A stretch of 35,305 nt of DNA from JBKEBQ01 sp047973225. Its GTDB lineage: Bacteria > Bacillota_I > Bacilli_A > Erysipelotrichales > Erysipelotrichaceae. The translations under genes and the position numbers were made by a program. The number at the start of each line of letters is the position of its first letter. Position 1 is the first letter of the stretch. The notes below the pieces were generated by a model, which saw nothing but the letters and a program-made list of their open reading frames with translations, had not been told where the DNA came from and ran no database searches. The stretch is taken from positions 1 to 35,305 of the forward strand of contig JBKEBQ010000033.1 in assembly GCA_047973225.1 (NCBI GenBank), written 5' to 3'. This document shows positions 15,089 through 23,992 of the stretch, in pieces.

Positions 15089-15894
15089 TACACACTCTCC
15101 TCTAATTCAAATGTTCGCATAAAGCGTACATCAAGTGTTTGTTCCTGTTTAAGATATCCGTCTACATTATGAAGTAAATCGGCTGCTGCCATTTTCGCAA
15201 CAACATAGCGATTATAAATTCCAAAATTGCTAGTACGATATTTTGGATGATCTTGATGATCCAACAGTTGTCCTTTAAACACCTCATACTTCCCGCTGAC
15301 TTTCATGAGCGTTTTTATCATCGTTTGTTTACGTTTGGTTGGTGTATATAAAAAACGTTTTACAAACCGTGTCGAAGACAGACTTTCTTGCAGGTGAAGT
15401 CGTGTCAATTCTGGATAAAAATGATGTATAGCATCTAGTGTTTGTTTTTCATAGCGCAACAAAGTATCATAGGCATAATGATAAGGATTATACTTATCTT
15501 TTCTAAGCAACATCTTTTCAAATTCACTCTCCATAACAAGGTGATCAAGGTTATGTTTAGGCCCCATTGTATCAATGAAGGGGTGGCATTCACTATCCAA
15601 AATAAAGTGACACAAAAACCCTAAAAAATACGCATATTCTCGTGATTCTTTTCCATAAAATTGTAACATCTCTTTGTGTTTTTCAATAAAAGATGCTGCA
15701 CTTTTTTTATGCAATACTGCACCTAAGTTACTAACTTTTGTTTTTATAATGGGTCGATAAAAAAATAAAATGTCTGGTCCTTGCAACCCAAGCAAATACT
15801 CCTGTTTATATTTCCTAATTGTCGTTTGTAAAGACGGTGCTACTAATAAAGCAACCTCTTCGCCAAATCGTGCATGTGCATACATTGCTGGCAT
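15088..15894 (-). CDS. Zinc-dependent phospholipase C-like protein
   Basis: This 268-residue protein has the alpha-helical layout of bacterial zinc-dependent phospholipase C: early HARFGEEVA, QGPDILFFY, then YFLGFLCHFILDSECHPFID and HNLDHLVMESEFE, whose His, Asp and Glu residues are the likely zinc ligands. It has no signal peptide, unlike secreted toxin-type PLC, so it is probably intracellular. Many Bacillota carry such cytosolic homologues of unknown substrate. The start is preceded by GGAGG and a clear promoter. It leads a three-gene operon with a UMF1 transporter and a methyltransferase. Confidence 0.85.
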   Translation of the reverse strand: MPAMYAHARFGEEVALLVAPSLQTTIRKYKQEYLLGLQGPDILFFYRPIIKTKVSNLGAVLHKKSAASFIEKHKEMLQFYGKESREYAYFLGFLCHFILDSECHPFIDTMGPKHNLDHLVMESEFEKMLLRKDKYNPYHYAYDTLLRYEKQTLDAIHHFYPELTRLHLQESLSSTRFVKRFLYTPTKRKQTMIKTLMKVSGKYEVFKGQLLDHQDHPKYRTSNFGIYNRYVVAKMAAADLLHNVDGYLKQEQTLDVRFMRTFELEESV

Positions 15895-15915
15895 ATACTT
15901 TCCTCCATATCCTAT

Positions 15916-15944
15916 ATTATAGTTTTTTTTATTTCCTTATACAA
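15916..15944 (-). promoter_or_regulatory. Promoter of the phospholipase-like operon
   Basis: On the minus strand TTGTAT (15939-15944), a 17-base A-rich spacer and a perfect TATAAT (15916-15921) stand 21 bases before the start codon. Confidence 0.75.
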
Positions 15945-15976
15945 ATATATTAACTTGCCTTTTTTTACGCGTTTTG

Positions 15977-16006
15977 GCTTATGTTTTTTCAAAAGAAAAC
16001 ATAAGC
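15977..16006. terminator. Hairpin after the ThrE gene pair
   Basis: GCTTATGTTTT and AAAACATAAGC pair around a short A/T loop just past the stop of the small ThrE gene. On the minus strand no U-run follows directly, so termination may be factor-assisted, or the stem may stabilise the mRNA end. Confidence 0.45.
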
Positions 16007-16008
16007 TG

Positions 16009-16443
16009 CTATTGAGGTCGTTTTCGCGGTACTATAAATTTAAAAATACTTACCGAAAAAATAATACCAAATGCCAACAATCCCGCAACGCCTAAGGTTT
16101 CGGCACCCATCTGTGCTGCTTTATCCATATCTCCTTGTACAACTGCTAACATGGTGTAATACATTCCCGCACCTGGAACCAATGGAATCAATGAGCTAAT
16201 CACAAACGTTGATACGGTTGTCTTACGAATCCTAGCCACAATCTCCGCATAAATCGCCAAAGTTGCTGCCGCAAAAAAAGTACTAACATAAATACCTGCA
16301 CGTAAATGTGTTAGTCCACTATCATAGACAAATACGGCAATGGCACCACCAAGCGCCGCAAAGGCTAAGTTTTCTTTTTGAATATTGAATATAACACCGA
16401 AAAATGTAGAAGATAATCCTGCCATGATGACCCGTATTAGCAT
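16009..16443 (-). CDS. Threonine/serine exporter family, small subunit (ThrE_2/DUF3815)
   Basis: This 144-residue integral membrane protein has four or five hydrophobic segments. It is the C-terminal half of the ThrE exporter made as a separate protein, a common arrangement in Bacillota. Recognisable blocks are LGGAIAVFVYDSGL near the middle and PLVPGAGMYYTM, the ThrE_2 signature. It starts two bases after the large-subunit stop with GGGGG upstream. It is expected to form one exporter of threonine, serine or small organic acids with the preceding protein. Confidence 0.88.
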   Translation of the reverse strand: MLIRVIMAGLSSTFFGVIFNIQKENLAFAALGGAIAVFVYDSGLTHLRAGIYVSTFFAAATLAIYAEIVARIRKTTVSTFVISSLIPLVPGAGMYYTMLAVVQGDMDKAAQMGAETLGVAGLLAFGIIFSVSIFKFIVPRKRPQ

Positions 16444-16444
16444 G

Positions 16445-17209
16445 TTAAAATCCCCCTATATAAAAAAACCATAAAGCCATCGTAACCCCTGCACCTAGGG
16501 CAAGTGCTACCGCGATCAAACATGCTTCAATGGCACGAATAATACCACTCAACAAATCACCCGCAATACTATCTCGAATGGCATTGGTAATCGCCACTCC
16601 TGGCACCAAGAGCATTAACGTCCCAATAATTACCGTATCCTTATGATCCAATAAGTATACATATTTCAATCCTAATGCCATGATTGTAAGAAACGCTGAT
16701 AAAATAGATATTTTCACCATATCATTCATTCGTTTTTTATCGAAAAATAAATGAATCATCTTGATAATGCACCCTATCGCCAATGCCGCAACCCCGTCAA
16801 TGGGCGTGCCACCAAAAAAATAAGTAAAACACATTGCCGCAAAGCCGGCAGCACACACTTTCATTCCATTCGAATAAACTTCATGAGAGCGAATATCACG
16901 CAACTGCAAATACGCATTTGCCAAGTCAATTTCACCACGTACACATTTTCGCGAAATATCGTTAACTTGGTTTATTTTTCCAATATTTAAACCGGTCGCA
17001 TAAATACGCAATACTTTTGCATAACTTCGATCATCCTCATCACAAGATATAAAAAGACCTGTTGGTGTCGCAAACGCATTAACATCTTGCATACCAAAAG
17101 CTTCACAAATATGAACAATAGTCCCTTCTACTCGGTTTGCCTCAGCACCACTCTCCAACAAAATTTTTCCAGCCAAAGAGCCCGTTTGTAAAATATTTTC
17201 TGGTTTCAT
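16445..17209 (-). CDS. Threonine/serine exporter family, large subunit (ThrE/DUF1212)
   Basis: This 254-residue protein has a hydrophilic N-terminal part of about 115 residues with LLESGAEANRVEGTIVHIC, then about five membrane segments with LLVPGVAITNAIRDSIAGD, the DUF1212 hallmark. In Corynebacterium ThrE both halves form one chain; here they are split. AAGGAAG lies seven bases before the start. It follows the P-type ATPase by 31 bases and may share its transcript. Substrate specificity is inferred from the family only. Confidence 0.9.
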   Translation of the reverse strand: MKPENILQTGSLAGKILLESGAEANRVEGTIVHICEAFGMQDVNAFATPTGLFISCDEDDRSYAKVLRIYATGLNIGKINQVNDISRKCVRGEIDLANAYLQLRDIRSHEVYSNGMKVCAAGFAAMCFTYFFGGTPIDGVAALAIGCIIKMIHLFFDKKRMNDMVKISILSAFLTIMALGLKYVYLLDHKDTVIIGTLMLLVPGVAITNAIRDSIAGDLLSGIIRAIEACLIAVALALGAGVTMALWFFYIGGF

Positions 17210-17240
17210 ATATCTTCCTTTCTAAGCACCTCGATAGCCG

Positions 17241-19571
17241 TTACGCTCTGCTGATTTTTTTAAGTATACCATGAACAAAGACTAAACAAACAAAGCTCAC
17301 AATAGCAAGTACCCCTACTGCTTGTAGTTGTAGTACCGTAATGTCACGAATATGCAAAATTTCTCTACCTATATAAACCGCTGTATAGAAACCAAGACCG
17401 ACACTCATAAATAAAAATATACGTAATGGATTAAACGGTAGGCATGCTTTTAAAACTGCTAATATACTACTAAACCCTACCAGTAAATACATCATCGTAA
17501 CCAATTGATCTGAACTCGCTTGTAAAATAGGTTGTAAATATTGTAATACCAAAATATTCGCAATAATGAGTAAAGCATGCGGCAGCGCACTGATCAGTGA
17601 TGTCTTTAAAAACGTACCCTTAAGCTTGCGGTTATCTGCTTCAAAAGATAAAAAGAATGATGGATATCCTTCAATCGCCAAATCAATTAACGTAATTTGG
17701 ATAGGAATAAAAGGAAATGCACTTGTTGTAAACATACACAAAATACTCAACAAAACAGAATATATTGTTTTAATAAAGAAAATAGATGCGACTTTGGTAA
17801 CATTGTTTACAACCCTTCTTCCTTCCCCTAAAATTTCTGGTAAGGAAGCAAAATCTGAATTCAATAATACCAACTGCGATATTTGTTTTGCTGCTTCATT
17901 ACCCTCAGCCATCGCAATTCCACAATCTGCTTCGCGTAAAGCCAAAACGTCATTGACACCGTCACCACTCATCGCAACGCAATGTCCGGCTTTTTTTAAC
18001 GCCAATATCAAACTGCGTTTTTGTTGGGGTGATACTCTACCAAAAACACTATGCGTCAAAGCCAAAGATGTTATTTCTGCATCTTTGACAAGCGACATAT
18101 CAATGTAGTTTTCATAACCTTGTAAACCTGCTTTTCTTGCAATGTTAGAAACAGTGAGTGCATTATCCCCAGATATGACCTTCACTTCTACACCCTCTTC
18201 TCTAAAATAGGCTAAGGTCTGATTTGCATTTTCACGAATCGGATCATCCAATGCAATGATGGCGACACACGTCAATCCCTTTGGTAGCACATGTACATCC
18301 TGCCACTCCATCGAATGCGCAAGCATCAATACACGTTTTCCATCTAATTGCGCTTGTTTCACAACAGATGGTAATTGATCTGTATCAATGATACGCTCAG
18401 GTGCACCAACCACAAGCGTTCCCACTTTTTTAAACTGCATCGCCCCCCATTTTCGATCAGAAGAAAAAGATAGTTGTTTTACTACTTCTAGCTCCATCGC
18501 ATTGGTGAAATATGCCTGTAGTGAGCGAAAGGTCGCATTGCTCTCTTTTGCATGATGGACATAAGTGGAAAGTAAAACATCAATTGCAATACCGTGAATA
18601 GTTTCCTTAAACGGATGCACTTCTATAACCTTCATATTACCTTCTGTAATGGTTCCTGTTTTATCCAAACACAAAACATCTACATGTGCTAAAGTTTCCA
18701 TACAGTGCATTTCTTGAACAAGCACTTCTTTTTTTGCCAACTTGATCACACCGGTGGCTGACGTTAAGCTAATCAACAACACAAGCCCTTTGGGAAGCAT
18801 CCCCAAAAGTGCAGCGGACGTAGCAATAATCGCAATTGTTGTAGTGTCATTTCGTCCATAAAATGCTTGCAAAAACAAGATAATGCCAAACGGTATAATA
18901 ACGCACGTTGTAAATTTTGTGACAAGACGTAACGCATCCAATAACTCACTTTTGATTGCCTTATGTTTTTTTACTTCTCGAATAATTTTATTAGAGAAAC
19001 TATTTACCCCTACTGCTTCCACGCGTACATGCGCATGACCACTTGCCACAAAACTTCCCGAATATAGGCTATCGCCTACTTTTTTCACAATTAGATCAGC
19101 CTCACCTGTAAGTAAGGACTCATTAACTTCCAGCTCTCCTTCGACGATAATACTATCCGCACTGATTTGATTTCCCATGCGCAATAAGACAATATCATCT
19201 ACTACAAGTTCTTCCACAGCAATTTCTACTTGTTTATGATTGCGAATCACAAGCGCTTTTGTCGCTGATAATAAACTTAATTTCTCCACCAAGTTTCTCG
19301 CATGCAATTCCTGAAAAATCCCAATCACAACATTTAAAATAATAATAAGAATAAAAAACATATTAGTATATGCTTGCACAATAGCCAAAGCAATAGCAAT
19401 TACAACATTTAATAAATTAAACAATGTGCATATGTTATCTTTTAAAATATCCTTTGTCGATTTGCTAACGGTATTTAAAGCAATATTTTGTTTGTGTGCA
19501 GCAATTTGTATAGCTACTTCTTCACTTGTTAAACCTTCTGTATATTTTTTTATGAACCTGTTTTCTTGCAT
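17241..19571 (-). CDS. Cation-translocating P-type ATPase (CtpE-like)
   Basis: This 776-residue P-type ATPase has the actuator loop ESLLTGEAD (residues 151-159), phosphorylation site LCLDKTGTITE with Asp303, hinge motif SGDGVNDVLAL, and about ten membrane segments. It lacks N-terminal metal-binding Cys motifs. The TM4 motif is LGMLPKGLVLL (260-263 PKGL) where calcium-type pumps have PEGL. The TM5-6 stretch TLIDLAIEGYPSFFLSF resembles the CtpE group linked to calcium. Ion specificity cannot be read safely. Two small oddities are TGEA instead of TGES and PKGL instead of PEGL. A TATAAT-like -10 lies at 19595-19600 on the minus strand. The thrE-like pair follows. Confidence 0.9.
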   Translation of the reverse strand: MQENRFIKKYTEGLTSEEVAIQIAAHKQNIALNTVSKSTKDILKDNICTLFNLLNVVIAIALAIVQAYTNMFFILIIILNVVIGIFQELHARNLVEKLSLLSATKALVIRNHKQVEIAVEELVVDDIVLLRMGNQISADSIIVEGELEVNESLLTGEADLIVKKVGDSLYSGSFVASGHAHVRVEAVGVNSFSNKIIREVKKHKAIKSELLDALRLVTKFTTCVIIPFGIILFLQAFYGRNDTTTIAIIATSAALLGMLPKGLVLLISLTSATGVIKLAKKEVLVQEMHCMETLAHVDVLCLDKTGTITEGNMKVIEVHPFKETIHGIAIDVLLSTYVHHAKESNATFRSLQAYFTNAMELEVVKQLSFSSDRKWGAMQFKKVGTLVVGAPERIIDTDQLPSVVKQAQLDGKRVLMLAHSMEWQDVHVLPKGLTCVAIIALDDPIRENANQTLAYFREEGVEVKVISGDNALTVSNIARKAGLQGYENYIDMSLVKDAEITSLALTHSVFGRVSPQQKRSLILALKKAGHCVAMSGDGVNDVLALREADCGIAMAEGNEAAKQISQLVLLNSDFASLPEILGEGRRVVNNVTKVASIFFIKTIYSVLLSILCMFTTSAFPFIPIQITLIDLAIEGYPSFFLSFEADNRKLKGTFLKTSLISALPHALLIIANILVLQYLQPILQASSDQLVTMMYLLVGFSSILAVLKACLPFNPLRIFLFMSVGLGFYTAVYIGREILHIRDITVLQLQAVGVLAIVSFVCLVFVHGILKKISRA

Positions 19572-19624
19572 AATTCAACTCCAAACGTATCTATATTATA
19601 AAGCATTCCACCTATAAAAGCATT

Positions 19625-19658
19625 AAAAAATAAGGATTATTCGTATTTTTAATCCTTA
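19625..19658 (-). terminator. Terminator of the ygiQ-DUF4430-ECF operon
   Basis: On the minus strand AAGGATT and AATCCTT pair around a 12-base loop and run into ATTTTTT. The stop codon of the ECF S-component gene lies in the stem. Confidence 0.75.
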
Positions 19659-20149
19659 TCGATTTCTATTTTTATCGTATTAAAGACCTTTCTAAACGGT
19701 TGATACAAGATCAACATGATGATGAAGTTAGTAATACCATGAAGCAAATCAAAGGGCAGTCCACGTAAAAAATATACCCACATAAAACGCACCGAATATA
19801 TTAGATAAAACGAAGAAAACAAAAACCCAAAAACCAAACCAAAAATGCCACTAAAAAATGCTGCTCGATATTCATTATGTAAGAAAAAACGCAAATGATA
19901 GCTTAAGACAACCAATCCATTCCAGATCAGAAAATACATAATTGTCCAATCTCCCATACCATACAATACTGCTTGTATTATACAAAATATCGTGGCAATT
20001 AGGATACTGTCCTTTAAGGAGAAATGAATCGCAATTAAAATGAACAAGAAACTAACCAACTCCACATTGGGCAATGCCGCAATCATTTCTTTAGAAATGA
20101 CAAGCAGCGCGACACAAAGTGCCGCAAATACAAAACGTCTTGTCTTCAT
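19649..20149 (-). CDS. ECF transporter S component
   Basis: This 166-residue membrane protein has about five hydrophobic segments, the size and layout of the substrate-binding S subunits of energy-coupling-factor vitamin transporters. The start overlaps the preceding stop by one base (TAATG). It has no ATPase or T subunit nearby, as usual for group II ECF systems that share a module encoded elsewhere. The partner DUF4430 protein has the transcobalamin-like fold, and this pairing recurs in Bacillota, suggesting a corrinoid or other vitamin as substrate. No cobalamin riboswitch was recognised, so the ligand stays open. Confidence 0.82.
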   Translation of the reverse strand: MKTRRFVFAALCVALLVISKEMIAALPNVELVSFLFILIAIHFSLKDSILIATIFCIIQAVLYGMGDWTIMYFLIWNGLVVLSYHLRFFLHNEYRAAFFSGIFGLVFGFLFSSFYLIYSVRFMWVYFLRGLPFDLLHGITNFIIMLILYQPFRKVFNTIKIEIDKD

Positions 20150-20589
20150 TACGATGCTTTTAATGGCGAAAAGCTAAATACATCCCCGTCATGTATATTA
20201 AGCACATCTGCTGCTGGACAAAACCCACCTTCTGCATTTTGACATTCCTTGTTATTAGCAGAAGTAAATATCCAATAGTAGTCTTTGTTTGCGAAAGTAC
20301 GTGCATTATCAATCCCTAAACCTTCGATAAACATTCCATATTCTGACATTGTATAGGAAAGTTTAATTTCATTATCAGCTTCCATTTCTTGTAATAACGA
20401 TGCGAGGGTAGCAGCACTTGTTTTTACATCATCATCATAAAGGATGATACCCTCTTCATCCATAATGCTAACATGAATTACTTTTGCATCCTTGTCTTTG
20501 TTCATTTCTTGAAATAAGAAAGTTCCTCCCCAAACGGCTACGAGTGCTACACTCGCTGCAATCATGTATTTTAATTTTTTATTCACCAT
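20149..20589 (-). CDS. DUF4430 (transcobalamin-like) membrane-anchored extracellular protein
   Basis: This protein of 146 residues (147 if the ATG at 20592 is used; the second ATG has better spacing to AGGAGG). An N-terminal hydrophobic segment without lipobox (MIAASVALVAVWGGTFLF) anchors or exports it. The rest fits DUF4430: TLASLLQEM, GMFIEGLGID, YYWIFTSANNKECQNAEGG and a final GDVFSFS. Related domains bind ligands next to transporters. Its gene touches ygiQ (ATGATG with overlapping TGA) and overlaps the ECF S-component start, so it probably captures the ligand of that transporter. Confidence 0.82.
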   Translation of the reverse strand: MVNKKLKYMIAASVALVAVWGGTFLFQEMNKDKDAKVIHVSIMDEEGIILYDDDVKTSAATLASLLQEMEADNEIKLSYTMSEYGMFIEGLGIDNARTFANKDYYWIFTSANNKECQNAEGGFCPAADVLNIHDGDVFSFSPLKAS

Positions 20590-22463
20590 CATTTCCTCCT
20601 TTTATCCCGTTTATGAAAGCGATGCGCATGATTCGCTTTTCGCTTTACATATTGATGCTCATAACCATAAGACTTTCGTTCCCTAATCAAACACTGTTTC
20701 CCATTCCCAATTAAATCCTGACGGTTCGCTTGCATCAGTGCCTCATAAACCAAATCGTAATGTTTCGGATTTCGATATTGCAACAAAGCCCTCTGCATTG
20801 CTTTTTCCTTACTTGTTTTAGGCACATACACACTACTTAAATCCCGTGGGTCTAAGCCTGTATAATACATCGCTGTCGACAATGTTCCCGGTGTTGGATA
20901 AAAATCTTGTACTTGTTCGGGTTGATGATGAATATCCCGTAAATATTCGGCAAGCTCAATCGCTGCAGACAAATCACTCCCTGGATGAGAAGACATTAAA
21001 TACGGAACCAAATATTGATTTTTTTGATATTCGTCATTTAGTTTATAGTACTTTTCCACAAACTGATGATACAGTCCTTGTCCCGGTTTTCCCATTTTTG
21101 AAAGAACTTTTTCACTTATATGTTCTGGTGCAACCTTTAATTGTCCACTAATATGATGTTGTATTAACTCTTTAAAAAAGCGGTCATCACGATCATACAT
21201 TACATAATCATAACGAATACCACTTCTCACAAATACTTTTTTCACATTTGCTAAACTTCTAAGTTTCATGAGCAGCTCTAGATAATCTTGATGTGATACC
21301 TCTAATTGATTACAAGGTTTTGGCCATAAACACTCTTTACTAGCACATGTCCCATGTTTTAACTGTTGCATACAAGATGGCTTTCTAAAATTTGCTGTAG
21401 GTCCTCCCACATCATGTATATAACCTTTGAAACCAGGCTCTTGAATAATTTTTTGTGCTTCTGCAAGAATCGATTTATGCGAACGCGCTTGTATGACTCT
21501 TCCTTGATGAAAGGTAAGTGCACAAAAATTACATGCACCAAAACAACCGCGATTGCTAATCAAAGAAAATTTCACTTCATCAATCGCAGGGACATGCCCT
21601 AAGACTAGATACATCGGATGATATTCACGCATATAGGGAAGTGCATAACTATGATCAAACTCACGTTGTGTCAATGGACGATTGGGTCGGTTTTGAACAA
21701 CATACCAGCCCTGATAAGGTTCTATTAACGTCTTTGCGCGTAAATGATCCGTATTTAAATACTGTATATAGAATGATTTAGCAAATGTTTTTTTAACACG
21801 AACAATTTCTTCATAAGCGGGTAATGTAATAGCTTCAAAAGCAAGATCCGCATCTTTGGTTTTAAAGACAGTACCATCCAAATACGTGATATCTTTTATA
21901 TCCATACCGCTGGCTAATGCATCCGCAACTTCAACAATGCTGTTTTCACCCATTCCATATAGTAATAAATCGGCGTTTGCATCAATCAAAATGGATTTTC
22001 GCACCTTGTTATCCCAATAATCATAGTGTGCAAGACGACGTAAACTAGCCTCTATTCCTCCAAGTACAATCGCACTTTTCGGATATGCTTGACGAATACA
22101 CTGCGCATACACAATACAAGCTCGATCTGGACGTTTTCTTATATCACCATTTGGAGAATACGCATCTTTTTTACGACGACGTTTTCCTACCGTATAGTGA
22201 TTTACCATAGAATCAATATTTCCAGAAGAAACCAAAAAGCCTAACTTCGGTTCACCAAAACGTTTGAAATCGGCAACACTACGCCAATTGGGTTGTGCCA
22301 ATACACATACTTTATAGCCATGACTTTCTAACGTGCGCGTAATAATGGCAGCACCAAAAGAGGGATGATCAATATACGCATCACCACTTACATATACAAA
22401 ATCGGGTTGCTCCCATCCACGATTATACATTTCCTGTTTGGTTACTGGTAAAAATTCATTCAT
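20589..22463 (-). CDS. ygiQ: YgiQ-family radical SAM protein
   Basis: This 624-residue protein belongs to the UPF0313/YgiQ family. The N-terminal half has VSGDAYIDHPSFGAAIITR and YSPNGDIRKRPDRA, a cobalamin-binding-like region. The radical SAM cluster lies in RGCFGACNFCALTFHQG (CxxxCxxC) near residue 310, followed by HDVGGPTANFR and QLKVAPEHIS. A Lys/Arg/His-rich tail (HAHRFHKRDKRR) ends it. Members are widespread, and the reaction is not known. AGAGG precedes the start. It is the first gene of a unit with DUF4430 and an ECF S component, which is notable if the latter import a corrinoid. Confidence 0.93.
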   Translation of the reverse strand: MNEFLPVTKQEMYNRGWEQPDFVYVSGDAYIDHPSFGAAIITRTLESHGYKVCVLAQPNWRSVADFKRFGEPKLGFLVSSGNIDSMVNHYTVGKRRRKKDAYSPNGDIRKRPDRACIVYAQCIRQAYPKSAIVLGGIEASLRRLAHYDYWDNKVRKSILIDANADLLLYGMGENSIVEVADALASGMDIKDITYLDGTVFKTKDADLAFEAITLPAYEEIVRVKKTFAKSFYIQYLNTDHLRAKTLIEPYQGWYVVQNRPNRPLTQREFDHSYALPYMREYHPMYLVLGHVPAIDEVKFSLISNRGCFGACNFCALTFHQGRVIQARSHKSILAEAQKIIQEPGFKGYIHDVGGPTANFRKPSCMQQLKHGTCASKECLWPKPCNQLEVSHQDYLELLMKLRSLANVKKVFVRSGIRYDYVMYDRDDRFFKELIQHHISGQLKVAPEHISEKVLSKMGKPGQGLYHQFVEKYYKLNDEYQKNQYLVPYLMSSHPGSDLSAAIELAEYLRDIHHQPEQVQDFYPTPGTLSTAMYYTGLDPRDLSSVYVPKTSKEKAMQRALLQYRNPKHYDLVYEALMQANRQDLIGNGKQCLIRERKSYGYEHQYVKRKANHAHRFHKRDKRRK

Positions 22464-22528
22464 ACAAAAACCTCTGTTTTATTATACTATAGATATCCAT
22501 ACTTGTGTTCCCTATCCGTAGTAGAAAT

Positions 22529-22551
22529 AAAAAGATGATGAATATCATCCC
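22529..22551 (-). terminator. Terminator of the CAP lipoprotein gene
   Basis: On the minus strand GATGAT-attc-ATCATC is followed by TTTTTATTT, a short but standard intrinsic terminator ten bases past the stop. Confidence 0.7.
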
Positions 22552-22561
22552 TTTATATAAT

Positions 22562-23728
22562 TTATCGACTAAACACTTGTACCCAAAAAATAGTTTGACC
22601 TTTTTGATAATATGCTACGCCAACGCGCGTAAATGCAGTCTTCAAGATATTTGCTTGATGATTTGGCGAAGCCATAAAATCCTGAAACACCGCAACCGTA
22701 TTGCGATAATCAAAAGCTATGTTTTCCCCATCCATGCCCAATGAAAAACATGATTCGCCATTTGGACGCGTGTGGGAAAAGAGCGTTTCTATTTCTTTGG
22801 CTCTAATTTTTGCCATACCCTCTAGCGATGGATCAATCCGTAATCTTTGCACTCCATGTTCATCTCTCGCTTGATTTATCAGTGCATACATTGTACCTAT
22901 ATCCGCTATAGCCGACACTTCCTCGCCGCCAGTAGAACCTCCTGACGTACCAGTTCCACCCGTTGTATTCCCACCTGTATTGGCTTCATATGCACCAACG
23001 GATCCTTTTGCATTATATTTTGTTTCTTGTCCACTTGTAGCCTTTGGTTGTGCTTTTTCTTTTACAACAACTTTACACGCCCAAGGCATTGACTCATTTT
23101 TGGCATTATCAATGGCCACAACGGTAACTTGATATGTGCCCGCTTTATTAAAATCTACTTTTGCAACATCCGTATACTCGTACTGCACTTTTCCTTTTGC
23201 CGATTTCTTTTTCACTGAGCCCTTTATACTTTCTTTTATAACCTTCTTAAATGTTTGATTTTTAACAACAATCTTATAATCACTAAAGTCGGTTGCTTTA
23301 AATTGTTTTGTCAAGTCTATATCCTTTGCGCCTACTTCATACTCCAATGCAGATTTTGGTTCTTGTAATTTGGGAGCAATGGTATCTTTCACTACGACAC
23401 TTAAGTCCAATGCTTGTTTGTGTAACTGAACACTCGCCTCATATACACCAACTCCCAAGTATCCAGTTGCATCATTTTTTACCTTTTTGTTGAATACAAT
23501 CTTTGCTGTTTTTAAAGTATCTTCATCCTTTGTATCAAGAATATCTTTCATCTTAACATCATCTGAAACAAGTTGATGTTTTCCATCTACAGATACAAAA
23601 CCCCTCTCTACTACAAGCTCTTCAATTTTTAGCGTAATGGAAGAACTACATGCCACCAGTGCAAAAACAAATGCCATCACAAGTATGCTATGCAGACAAA
23701 TTCTCAATTTATTTTTTGTATGTTTCAT
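22562..23728 (-). CDS. CAP-domain surface lipoprotein with Ig-like segment
   Basis: This 388-residue lipoprotein has a signal peptide with lipobox ALVAC (Cys27), so it is anchored outside the membrane. Residues about 105-230 resemble a bacterial Ig-like (DUF5011-type) domain (FNKAGTYQVTVVAIDNAKNES). A Gly/Ser/Thr linker (GGNTTGGTGTSGGSTGG) leads to a C-terminal CAP/SCP domain of about 110 residues, with INQARDEHGVQ, FSHTRPNGE, GENIAFD and SPNHQANIL. The CAP pocket His and Glu residues are present. Similar proteins are common in this group but their activity is poorly known. It appears monocistronic, with TTGGAG and TATATT as a weak promoter guess upstream. Confidence 0.9.
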   Translation of the reverse strand: MKHTKNKLRICLHSILVMAFVFALVACSSSITLKIEELVVERGFVSVDGKHQLVSDDVKMKDILDTKDEDTLKTAKIVFNKKVKNDATGYLGVGVYEASVQLHKQALDLSVVVKDTIAPKLQEPKSALEYEVGAKDIDLTKQFKATDFSDYKIVVKNQTFKKVIKESIKGSVKKKSAKGKVQYEYTDVAKVDFNKAGTYQVTVVAIDNAKNESMPWACKVVVKEKAQPKATSGQETKYNAKGSVGAYEANTGGNTTGGTGTSGGSTGGEEVSAIADIGTMYALINQARDEHGVQRLRIDPSLEGMAKIRAKEIETLFSHTRPNGESCFSLGMDGENIAFDYRNTVAVFQDFMASPNHQANILKTAFTRVGVAYYQKGQTIFWVQVFSR

Positions 23729-23931
23729 ATTTCTCTCCCTTAAATAAAAGCATTGTTTATTCTCATAAAAATATACAAGCCACTATTTTTATCTCCAAAC
23801 TAATCACATATATAATATTCTTTTTTTATCAACCTAGAAAAGACACGGACTCCTTTTGATACTTTTTAACCATGGATATGAACTGCTACCAACAAAATAC
23901 AAGCAAAAAATTCAAATATGGCTTACTATCG

Positions 23932-23962
23932 TAAGAAAAACGAAATCTTACAACCTCGTTTT
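23932..23962 (-). terminator. Possible terminator of the membrane protein at 23993-25387
   Basis: On the minus strand AAAACGA and TCGTTTT flank a 12-base loop and run into T-rich sequence. The rest of the gap 23729-23992 shows no gene I can support. Confidence 0.45.
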
Positions 23963-23992
23963 CCTTGTTTTATTATATATAAGTTATGAATA

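Noticed and set aside
23729..23992. A 14-codon minus-strand frame (MVKKYQKESVSFLG) in the gap upstream of the CAP lipoprotein gene
   Set aside because: Too short, with no ribosome site or terminator of its own, and no family recognised; treated as chance.
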